The position numbers and the translations under genes were made by a program. From Bacillota bacterium (GTDB lineage Bacteria > Bacillota > Bacilli > Bacillales_B > DSM-18226): 12,718 nucleotides of DNA. Location of the stretch: positions 1 to 12,718 of the forward strand of contig JAUZQA010000053.1 of assembly GCA_030705665.1 (NCBI GenBank), written 5' to 3'. The notes beneath the pieces are model-generated. The model saw nothing but the letters and a program-made list of their open reading frames with translations. It was not told where the DNA came from and ran no database searches. Below are positions 6,586 to 12,718 of this stretch, in pieces. Within the stretch, counting starts at the first letter, position 1, and each line of letters begins with the position of its first letter.

Positions 6586-7827
6586 TTACTTTTTATTGCG
6601 AATTGGCGGTGCTGTTTCTTCTGGAGTTAATACCCTTTCAAGGACAGGAACCGGATAGGAGACACCAGCCTTATTCTCCAGCTTAATCGCATATAAGGAT
6701 TGCAGTGCCTGATGATCTTCCTTGCGATAGGTCATTTTTCCTTTTGGTGTATCAAAGCTCATTCCTTCCATTGTTTTGATTAACTTATCAGCGTTGGTAT
6801 CGCCATTTGTTTTCTTAAGCGCTTCCACAATCGAGATAGCAGCACTCATGCCTCCTGGCGTAAACAGGTCCGGAACCTCGCCATTAAATCTCTTCTTATG
6901 TTCACTGACGAGCCAGTCGTTGATTTTATTTTTTGGAAGATCGTAATAATAAACCGTAAAGCCTTCCATTCCCACAAGCGGTGCCATTGTTGACAATGCA
7001 CCAATATCCGGGGCGCCAGTAGAAATTTTAATTCCTTTCTCTTGAACCTTCATGTCAGCAATTTGCTTCCATGGCGTGTTGGCCCCTGCCCAAGTAACAA
7101 ATAAGTAATCTGGCTTGGCATCGATGATTTTTTGGATATTAGAAGTGAAGTCGGTTGCAGTCGGCGGTGCGTATTCTTCTTGTACGATCTTGGCTCCAAG
7201 CTTTTGGGCTGCTTCTTTGAACGCTGCAACACCGTCTCGGCCAAAGGAGTAATCTGGAGCAAGGGTGGCAATCTTTACTCCCTTTTTCGCAATCGCTGCC
7301 GCTCCGGCAACCGCATCTTGTGAAGAGTTACGTGCGGAATGGAAAATGTATTTATTAAAGTCAGCACCAGTGATACTGTCTGCTGCAGCTGGCTCAACTA
7401 CCATAATCTTTTTGTATTCCTGGGCAAGCGGCATCACCGCCAGTGTGTCGGCTGAACTGGAGGAACCCACAAGGAAATCAACTTTATCCTCCTCCAGCAG
7501 CTTTGTTGCTTTTTGAACAGCTACATCTGGTTTTGTTTCTGTATCCTCAACAATGTATTGAATTTTTCTGCCATCAACCTTCATCGTGTTATTGGTGGCA
7601 TAATCAAGTCCAAGTTCAAAGCCGCGTAAAGTTTGTTTACCATAGGCTTCTAATGCACCCGTCTTTGAAGCCAAGACCCCTATTTTGATTGGCTGGGTGT
7701 TTGCTGTATTTTTACTTCCCCCAGTATTCTGAGTTGATGTTGTTTTGTTCGTTCCGCAGGCACTAGCTAAAACGATTGTCAAAATAAGCAAACACAATAA
7801 AGCTGCTTTTCGTGAAAAAACCTTCAC
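6586..7827 (-). CDS. livK: LIV-type ABC transporter substrate-binding lipoprotein
   Basis: Extracytoplasmic binding protein of the HAAT importer, 413 residues. Residues 1-23 are a lipoprotein signal (basic MKVFSRK, hydrophobic core 8-20) with a LASAC lipobox that places the lipid-bearing Cys at 24. A Ser/Thr/Asn-rich linker runs to about 45. The type I periplasmic-binding fold follows, starting PIKIGVLASKTGALEAYG, with the conserved Y-x-F-G-x-D-G region at about 193-199. The GTG at 7827 has AGGGGG 7 bases upstream. It is the first gene of the importer unit and is separated from livG by a repeat and hairpin region, which would allow higher expression of the binding protein. The ligand is unknown: leucine-type amino acids are the default, and 4-aminobutyrate is worth considering because gabT-gabD lie directly upstream. 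Confidence 0.9.
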   Translation of the reverse strand: MKVFSRKAALLCLLILTIVLASACGTNKTTSTQNTGGSKNTANTQPIKIGVLASKTGALEAYGKQTLRGFELGLDYATNNTMKVDGRKIQYIVEDTETKPDVAVQKATKLLEEDKVDFLVGSSSSADTLAVMPLAQEYKKIMVVEPAAADSITGADFNKYIFHSARNSSQDAVAGAAAIAKKGVKIATLAPDYSFGRDGVAAFKEAAQKLGAKIVQEEYAPPTATDFTSNIQKIIDAKPDYLFVTWAGANTPWKQIADMKVQEKGIKISTGAPDIGALSTMAPLVGMEGFTVYYYDLPKNKINDWLVSEHKKRFNGEVPDLFTPGGMSAAISIVEALKKTNGDTNADKLIKTMEGMSFDTPKGKMTYRKEDHQALQSLYAIKLENKAGVSYPVPVLERVLTPEETAPPIRNKK

Positions 7828-7893
7828 TCTTTTTCCCCCTTAAAATGTTTGTAAGAAAAGCTGGCAAAGCTTTAACTGTATCTTAAAAGCGGC

Positions 7894-7914
7894 AAGTTAC
7901 AAATAAGTTACAAA
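7894..7914. promoter_or_regulatory. Direct repeat upstream of livK
   Basis: On the minus strand TTTGTAACTT occurs twice in a row with an 11-base period (7905-7914, then 7894-7903), on one face of the helix, about 70-90 bases before the livK start. No convincing -35/-10 pair was found around it. It is a candidate activator or repressor site for the transporter operon, but could also be chance in A+T-rich DNA. Confidence 0.35.
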
Positions 7915-7975
7915 ATTGTGACGCTGTAATGGATTAAAATAAAAAAATGAGCCACTTGATTTCCAATTCTACTAA

Positions 7976-8015
7976 CCTCTCAAATGAAGTAACTAAACTT
8001 ACTTCATTTGAGAGG
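7976..8015. repeat. Perfect 17-bp inverted repeat between gabD and livK
   Basis: The arms CCTCTCAAATGAAGTAA (7976-7992) and TTACTTCATTTGAGAGG (7999-8015) are perfectly complementary around a 6-base loop. It lies 52 bases after the gabD stop. Such a long stem would fold strongly in RNA and probably halts or protects the 3' end of the gabT-gabD message, but neither strand has a T-run next to it. A T-rich stretch occurs only about 25-45 bases further on. It may be a terminator with a poor tail, or a long operator. Confidence 0.6.
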
Positions 8016-8067
8016 GCGAATAGGATGATCAAATGGCCCAATTTCATGTTATTTTTATTTTGGTGTT

Positions 8068-9498
8068 TTAAAAAGCAATTGATACATATTTCACTTCAAG
8101 ATATTCATCAATTCCGTAATGACCGCCTTCTCTCCCCAGACCGCTTTCCTTAAATCCTCCAAATGGTGCTTGGGCAACGGTAGGAAGTGCATCATTTAGT
8201 CCTACTATTCCATATTCAAGTTTTTCACTGATACGAATAGCCCTGCTTAGGCTTTCAGTAAAGACGTAGGCGGCTAAACCATATGGTGTATTATTCGCAC
8301 GCTCAAGAACTTCTTCTTCTGTCTTAAACGTTGCAACTGGAGCAAGCGGTCCAAACGTTTCCTCCTTCATACAAAGCATTTCGTCCGCAGCATTTGCTAT
8401 AATCGTTGGCTCAAAATAGTAACCATCGGCAATATTTGCTCTGTTTCCCCCCTGAAGGATTTTTCCACCCTTGAGGATCGCATCATCAATTTGCTCTCTT
8501 ACCTTGTCAATTGCATTTAAATCAATCATTGGCCCTACGTCTGTTCCCTGAGCCAATCCATTTCCAACCGTTAACTTTTTGACAGCCTGGCTGAATTTTT
8601 CATTAAATTCCTCCTCAATGGACTCGTGAACATAGATACGATTCGTACAAATGCATGTTTGGCCGGCGTTCCTAAACTTTGAGCCAATAACATCTGCAAC
8701 TGCCTTATCTATATTAGCATCATCCATAACAATAAACGGAGCGTGACCGCCTAATTCCAGTGAAATCTTCTTTACGGTATCTGCAGCCCCCTTCATTAGC
8801 ATCTTACCGACCTCAGTTGACCCAGTAAATGTAAGTTTGCGAACACGTTCATCTTGAAGCCATGCATCACCAATTGCTCTGGAATCTCCCGTTACTACAT
8901 TTAACACGCCTTTTGGGATCCCTGCTTCATGGGCCAGTTCTACAAGCTTTATCGCAGTTAAAGGTGTTTGCATTGCCGGTTTAATAACAGCAGTACAGCC
9001 AGCTGCAAGTGCTGGAGCTACCTTCCGCGTAATCATTGAAGCAGGAAAATTCCACGGTGTAATTGCCGCAACTACACCTACCGGCTGTTTTTGAATAAGA
9101 ATCCGTTTATTTGGATGGGAGGAAGGAATGGTTTCACCATAAATCCGTTTTCCTTCTTCCGCATACCAGGAAATATAACTGTTCGCATTATCTATTTCAC
9201 CTAATGCTTCTTTCAATGGCTTTCCTTGTTCAACTGTCATGATCCTTGCGATTTCTTCCCTATTTTGGTCAACTAATTGGAACCATTTCATTAATAACTG
9301 ACCACGTTCCCCGGCAGTCCTATTAGACCAATCCTTAAATGCGGTATATGCCGCGTCTGCCGCTTTTTTTGCTTCTGCTTTTCCTCCCTTGGGAACAACC
9401 CCTATTACCTGATTTGTTGCAGGGTTTATTACTTCAATTAACTCATTATTTTCGCTGTCGACACTTTCGCCGTTAATCAACATTAAATGTGTGCTCAT
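8068..9498 (-). CDS. gabD: NAD(P)-dependent succinate-semialdehyde dehydrogenase (GabD type)
   Basis: Aldehyde dehydrogenase superfamily enzyme that oxidises succinate semialdehyde to succinate, the second step of 4-aminobutyrate breakdown; cytoplasmic. 476 residues, normal for GabD. Visible motifs are PWNFP with Asn150 (oxyanion hole), FTGSTEVGK (224-232) in the cofactor site, LELGG with general base Glu248, and GQTCICTNR with catalytic Cys282. Cys284 is the second cysteine of the pair that can form a redox-sensitive disulfide in some SSADHs. The start at 9498 has a weak GGGG site 8 bases upstream. It lies 36 bases after gabT, so the two form one operon. Other omega-semialdehydes, such as glutarate semialdehyde, are possible substrates. 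Confidence 0.9.
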   Translation of the reverse strand: MSTHLMLINGESVDSENNELIEVINPATNQVIGVVPKGGKAEAKKAADAAYTAFKDWSNRTAGERGQLLMKWFQLVDQNREEIARIMTVEQGKPLKEALGEIDNANSYISWYAEEGKRIYGETIPSSHPNKRILIQKQPVGVVAAITPWNFPASMITRKVAPALAAGCTAVIKPAMQTPLTAIKLVELAHEAGIPKGVLNVVTGDSRAIGDAWLQDERVRKLTFTGSTEVGKMLMKGAADTVKKISLELGGHAPFIVMDDANIDKAVADVIGSKFRNAGQTCICTNRIYVHESIEEEFNEKFSQAVKKLTVGNGLAQGTDVGPMIDLNAIDKVREQIDDAILKGGKILQGGNRANIADGYYFEPTIIANAADEMLCMKEETFGPLAPVATFKTEEEVLERANNTPYGLAAYVFTESLSRAIRISEKLEYGIVGLNDALPTVAQAPFGGFKESGLGREGGHYGIDEYLEVKYVSIAF

Positions 9499-9534
9499 TT
9501 TCTTTTCCCCATTCTATAAAAAGTTTTTGTGTAT

Positions 9535-10893
9535 TTATACATGCGTGATATTGTTTAACGCAACTTCTGCAGCTTCAATTGAATTTTCCAAAATATTAAG
9601 ACCCTCTTCCAGCTGCTCATCTGTAATAACCAGTGGCATAAGAAGTCGAATCACATTGCTGTAAATACCGGCACTAAAGATTAATAAACCTCTTTTATTT
9701 GCTTCTTTAATGATTTGATTTGTCAATTCTTTTGCCGGTTCTTTTGTTTCTTGGTCCTTTACAATTTCAATCGCACACATTGCTCCAAGCCCTCTAATAT
9801 CTCCAATACATTTGAATTTGTCGTTAAATTTTTGGAATCGCTCCATGACTTTTTTTCCAATCTCTTCTCCACGCTGATTCAGCCCTTCTTCTTCAATAAT
9901 GTCCAAAACAGCTAGGGCTGCTTTACAGCCCAATGGGCTTCCGCTGTAGGTTCCGCCAAGTTCCCCAGGGTCTGCAGCATCCATTATTTCTTTACGCCCA
10001 ATTACCGCGCTAATTGGCACTCCCGCTCCCATTGATTTTGAAACTGTAATAATATCTGGAATAACCTCGAAATGCTCAATCGCAAAGTAACGGCCGGTGC
10101 GTGCAAATCCAGTTTGAATTTCATCAGCGATAAATAGAATGCCATGTTCTTTACAAAATTTTGAGACTTCTTGTACAAAACGTTTTCCAGGAACAATAAA
10201 TCCTCCTTCGCCTTGAACAGGTTCCATCACAACTGCAGCGATCGTTTCCGGAGCAACATCCGTTACAAAGAAGTTTTTAAATTCGTTAAGTACGTAATCT
10301 TCATACTGTTCTTCCGTTAATCCCTCAGGGCGTCGGTAAACATATGGATACGGTGCTCTGTACACTTCGGGAGCAAACGGACCGAATTCAAATTTATATG
10401 GTTTCACCTTGCTTGTCATGGTCATTGTCATTAAGGTCCTGCCATGATAACCTCTGGAAAAGGAAATAATACCTTGTCTTTTGGTATACTTACGCGCAAC
10501 TTTTACGGCATTTTCTACTGCTTCTGCACCGCTGTTTTGCATAAGCACTTTCTTCTCATGGTTTCCTGGAGCCAGACTAGCCAGCTTTTCTGCAAGCTCA
10601 ATATAGGATTCAAACATCATGACATTAAAGCCAGTATGGATAAATTTATCAACCTGTTCATGCAATGCCTGGGTAACTTTCGGATGGCAGTGCCCAACGT
10701 TCAGTACTCCGATTGCTCCGACAAAATCGATAAATGTATTGCCATCGACATCCTGAATAAGAGCCCCATTGGCTGACTCAGCAAAAGCCGGAACACCATA
10801 GCTTACTCCCTTCGGTACTATATTTTCACGTCTTTCTACTAAACTTTTTGATATTTCACCAGGTAAATTCGTTTGGATATTTGCATAACCCAT
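9535..10893 (-). CDS. gabT: 4-aminobutyrate aminotransferase (class III)
   Basis: PLP-dependent class III aminotransferase, 452 residues. It transfers the amino group of 4-aminobutyrate to 2-oxoglutarate, giving succinate semialdehyde and glutamate. Motifs in order: DFVGAIGVLNVGHCHP (56-71), NSGAEAVENAVKVAR (120-134) for the PLP phosphate, GYHGRT (148-153), EPVQGEGG (224-231), IADEIQTGFARTG (255-267) with Asp257 that holds the PLP ring nitrogen, and SKSMGAG with Schiff-base Lys286. The start at 10893 has AGAGGA about 9 bases upstream. The adjacent gabD supports the 4-aminobutyrate assignment. 5-aminovalerate or a related omega-amino acid cannot be excluded. No GabR-type regulator lies next to it in the window. 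Confidence 0.88.
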   Translation of the reverse strand: MGYANIQTNLPGEISKSLVERRENIVPKGVSYGVPAFAESANGALIQDVDGNTFIDFVGAIGVLNVGHCHPKVTQALHEQVDKFIHTGFNVMMFESYIELAEKLASLAPGNHEKKVLMQNSGAEAVENAVKVARKYTKRQGIISFSRGYHGRTLMTMTMTSKVKPYKFEFGPFAPEVYRAPYPYVYRRPEGLTEEQYEDYVLNEFKNFFVTDVAPETIAAVVMEPVQGEGGFIVPGKRFVQEVSKFCKEHGILFIADEIQTGFARTGRYFAIEHFEVIPDIITVSKSMGAGVPISAVIGRKEIMDAADPGELGGTYSGSPLGCKAALAVLDIIEEEGLNQRGEEIGKKVMERFQKFNDKFKCIGDIRGLGAMCAIEIVKDQETKEPAKELTNQIIKEANKRGLLIFSAGIYSNVIRLLMPLVITDEQLEEGLNILENSIEAAEVALNNITHV

Positions 10894-10937
10894 TTATGAT
10901 CTTCCTCTCGTATTGGATTGTCTTCCCTTTTTATAAA

Positions 10938-10953
10938 TGAAATTTTTATGCCA
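10938..10953 (-). promoter_or_regulatory. Weak candidate sigma-54 (SigL) promoter before gabT
   Basis: On the minus strand TGGCAT (10948-10953) and TTTCA (10938-10942) have the spacing of a -24/-12 promoter. The -24 GG is present, but the -12 element has TC in place of the usual GC. It lies just past the terminator of the upstream gene and about 45 bases before the gabT start. Bacillus thuringiensis gab genes are known to depend on sigma-54, which makes the site worth noting despite the mismatch. Confidence 0.25.
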
Positions 10954-10955
10954 TG

Positions 10956-11007
10956 GTAAAAAGGGGGATTGGGATTTCTGAAGTCCTGCGCCTTCCTCCC
11001 TTTTTAC
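10956..11007 (-). terminator. Hairpin terminator between the 96-aa gene and gabT
   Basis: GTAAAAAGGG (10956-10965) pairs perfectly with CCCTTTTTAC (10998-11007). With one mismatch the stem extends inward (GGGGGA opposite TCCTCCC), and a second small stem forms in the loop. On the minus strand the descending arm is CCCCCTTTTTAC, so the U-run is within the stem, as in many Bacillus terminators. It starts 20 bases after the stop at 11028. By symmetry it may work in both directions. Confidence 0.65.
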
Positions 11008-11027
11008 TGACTTTTAAAGACAAATTA

Positions 11028-11318
11028 TTAATATTGTTCCGATAATTGAACCTTGTCCAAAACCATATAAAGGAAGTTACTAAATTCATTTATGTCTTCC
11101 CTCTTAATATCCAATTTTCCAGACCAATAATGCTCATCGGGAATATCATTATGACTTAGCAATACCATTCGTCCATTTTGGATGGAAACAACCATCACCT
11201 TTCCAAAAAACATTTCCGAATGGATGATGACAATATCGTATCTATGCCCCTCAGAAACCATGCAGTAATATCGGACCAATTGGTTTTCTGCTTCCTCCAA
11301 TAAATGATTTAATACCAT
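11028..11318 (-). CDS. Small conserved protein of unknown function (DUF3055-like)
   Basis: 96 residues, soluble, without signal peptide or membrane segment. The layout RYDIVIIHS (26-34), FFGKVMVVSIQNGRMVLL (37-54), then DIPDEHY (58-64) and a C-terminal acidic helix (EDINEFSNFLYMVL) resembles, from memory, the DUF3055 family of about 90-residue Firmicutes proteins of unknown function; I could not run a profile search. The ATG at 11318 follows GAGGAAGC, preceded by AGGGAG. It lies between glutamate dehydrogenase and gabT, 106 bases after the former and ahead of a terminator, so it may be co-transcribed with the dehydrogenase or expressed alone. No function can be assigned. Confidence 0.75.
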   Translation of the reverse strand: MVLNHLLEEAENQLVRYYCMVSEGHRYDIVIIHSEMFFGKVMVVSIQNGRMVLLSHNDIPDEHYWSGKLDIKREDINEFSNFLYMVLDKVQLSEQY

Positions 11319-11347
11319 GCTTCCTCATCTCCCTGTATTCAAAATTG

Positions 11348-11405
11348 AAAAACTCCTAACAGTGATTTCAGAACCATGCAGGTTTAAAAGACAAAGATTC
11401 ACTGT
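11348..11405 (-). terminator. Possible weak terminator after glutamate dehydrogenase
   Basis: ACAGTGA (11359-11365) pairs with TCACTGT (11399-11405). The outer TCC/GGA adds to the stem with a two-base bulge, and a nested AACC/GGTT hairpin lies inside. On the minus strand GGAGTTTTT follows. The large loop makes it weaker than the other terminators in the window; it may be leaky and let transcription reach the 96-residue gene. Confidence 0.35.
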
Positions 11406-11424
11406 GGATTTTTTTTCAGTTAAT

Positions 11425-12717
11425 TTAGTTCTTAATCCAACCCCTATAATTTGAAGCTTCAACCAGCCTTCGAATTCCTTCCATGTAAGCTGCGACTTTC
11501 ATATCAACGCCATAAGTTTTTGAGGTTTGGAGGATTGTAGAAAAACTTGTTGTCATTTTCTCTTTTAATCTTTCATCTACCAGTTCTTCCGTCCAATAGT
11601 AACCTTGATTGTTTTGACACCATTCAAAATATGAAACAATTACTCCCCCTGAATTGGCCAATATGTCAGGAACAACCATGATATCTCTTTCTTTGAGGAG
11701 TTTGGTAGCATCCCTTGTTGTCGGTCCATTAGCCGCTTCTACCACAATTTTGCACTTAAGCCGATCGGCATTTCGAGTTGTGATCTGACCGCCAATGGCA
11801 GCTGGAACAAGCACATCACATTCTTTTTCAATTAATTCCTGATTGGATATCGAACTGTCGAATAAATTCGATACAACTCCAAACGAATCCCGCCGATCCA
11901 GAAGGTACGGAATGTCCAAACCTTTCTCATCATAAATTCCACCCAGAACATCAGAAATTCCAACAACCTTAGCTCCAATGTCATATAAATACTTTGCTAA
12001 GTAACTTCCTACATTTCCAAACCCCTGAATAATTACTCTCATATCCTTAATTGGAATATCCTTTAATTCGCTTATGAGCTGAAGCGTGTAGAAAACCCCT
12101 TTTGAAGTAGCTGTTTCACGCCCAAATGATCCGCCAAGCGACAACGGTTTTCCTGTAATGAAGCTTGGTGAATCAAATTCCCGTATATGGTCATACTCAT
12201 CAAGCATCCAAGCCATTATTTGGGAATTAGTATAAACATCTGGTGCCGGAATGTCTTTTGTCGGTCCGACAATTTGACTTATTGCCCTAACGTATCCTCT
12301 ACTTAGAAGTTCTAATTCTCTTAAACTCATTATACGTGGGTCGCAAACAATTCCTCCTTTTGCACCACCATAAGGAAGGCTGTTAATTCCACATTTTAAG
12401 CTCATCCAGCCTGATAATGCCTTTACTTCATCAGGTGTGACATCCGGATGGAACCGGATACCTCCCTTCGTTGGACCAGTCGCATCATTGTGCTGAGCTC
12501 TATATCCCGTGAAAATTTCCGTTTTTCCATTATCCATCAGCACCGGGATTTTCACCGTTAAAAACCGAATTGGTTCTTTTAACAGTTCATACGCTTCATC
12601 AGAATAGTTTAGAATATCCATTGCTTCTTTTAATACAGATTGAAATTCAATTAATGGATTTTCAGAAAAAGAGGATTCTAAAGTCTTTTTCTTCATTTGA
12701 ATGGTTCGGTCAGCCAC
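11425..12717 (-). CDS. Glutamate dehydrogenase (RocG/GudB type), 5' end at window edge
   Basis: Hexameric Glu/Leu/Phe/Val dehydrogenase family enzyme that deaminates glutamate to 2-oxoglutarate and ammonia. 430 codons are visible against about 424-427 for B. subtilis RocG and GudB. Motifs: GPTKGGIRFHP with Lys84, LKCG with Lys108, LPYGGAKGG with catalytic Lys120, PAPDVYTN with catalytic Asp160, the nucleotide-binding QGFGNVGSYL (231-240) and the family ending RGWIKN. The GTG at 12717 is one base from the edge, so its ribosome binding site is outside the window and a slightly longer protein is possible; the next ATG, at residue 8, has no visible site. It would regenerate the 2-oxoglutarate consumed by GabT. 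No in-frame repeat of the gudB decryptification type was seen, so it appears active. Confidence 0.92.
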   Translation of the reverse strand: MADRTIQMKKKTLESSFSENPLIEFQSVLKEAMDILNYSDEAYELLKEPIRFLTVKIPVLMDNGKTEIFTGYRAQHNDATGPTKGGIRFHPDVTPDEVKALSGWMSLKCGINSLPYGGAKGGIVCDPRIMSLRELELLSRGYVRAISQIVGPTKDIPAPDVYTNSQIMAWMLDEYDHIREFDSPSFITGKPLSLGGSFGRETATSKGVFYTLQLISELKDIPIKDMRVIIQGFGNVGSYLAKYLYDIGAKVVGISDVLGGIYDEKGLDIPYLLDRRDSFGVVSNLFDSSISNQELIEKECDVLVPAAIGGQITTRNADRLKCKIVVEAANGPTTRDATKLLKERDIMVVPDILANSGGVIVSYFEWCQNNQGYYWTEELVDERLKEKMTTSFSTILQTSKTYGVDMKVAAYMEGIRRLVEASNYRGWIKN

Positions 12718-12718
12718 A

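Noticed and set aside
7050..7271. 73-residue same-strand frame nested in livK
   Set aside because: Out-of-frame overlap entirely within the binding-protein gene, which is intact and typical in length.
10444..10776. 110-residue + strand frame inside gabT
   Set aside because: Antisense shadow of the highly conserved aminotransferase, with no ribosome binding site context or recognisable domain.

Overview
All eleven genes recognised here lie on the minus strand, so the window reads from its right end to its left. Strong AAGGAGG-type ribosome binding sites, A+T-rich DNA, frequent GTG/TTG starts, a RocG/GudB-type glutamate dehydrogenase and the AsnC-type regulator plus aminotransferase pair (the order of Bacillus subtilis alaR-alaT, formerly yugG-yugH) point to a member of the Bacillaceae. 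The species cannot be fixed from the sequence alone.

Layout in the direction of transcription. (1) 12717-11028: a glutamate dehydrogenase gene, which runs to within one base of the window edge, then a 96-residue small protein, followed by a hairpin terminator. (2) 10893-8068: a gabT-gabD pair, converting 4-aminobutyrate to succinate semialdehyde and then succinate. It is followed by a 240-bp gap with a perfect 17-bp inverted repeat. (3) 7827-1990: a high-affinity branched-chain-amino-acid-type (HAAT/LIV) ABC transporter in the order binding lipoprotein, ATPase LivG, ATPase LivF, permease LivH, permease LivM. An unannotated 59-residue protein and a FabG-like short-chain dehydrogenase follow, and a clear intrinsic terminator closes the unit. 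(4) 1633 to the left edge: alaR-alaT with its own well-formed sigma-A-type promoter. The aminotransferase is cut by the window edge.

The genes form a coherent amino-acid catabolism neighbourhood. GabT uses 2-oxoglutarate as amino acceptor and makes glutamate. Glutamate dehydrogenase returns glutamate to 2-oxoglutarate, GabD feeds succinate to the TCA cycle, AlaT links alanine/pyruvate with glutamate, and the LIV-type transporter imports an amino acid or similar small solute whose identity cannot be read from sequence.

Most families here are ordinary. The less ordinary points are a conserved-looking small ORF (2882-3061) with a strong ribosome binding site inside the transporter operon; a five-copy, 21-bp-phased repeat plus a hairpin between livK and livG; several inverted or direct repeats in regulatory gaps; and non-ATG starts in five of the seven genes of the transporter unit. 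No phage, insertion sequence, CRISPR array, tRNA or rRNA was seen.
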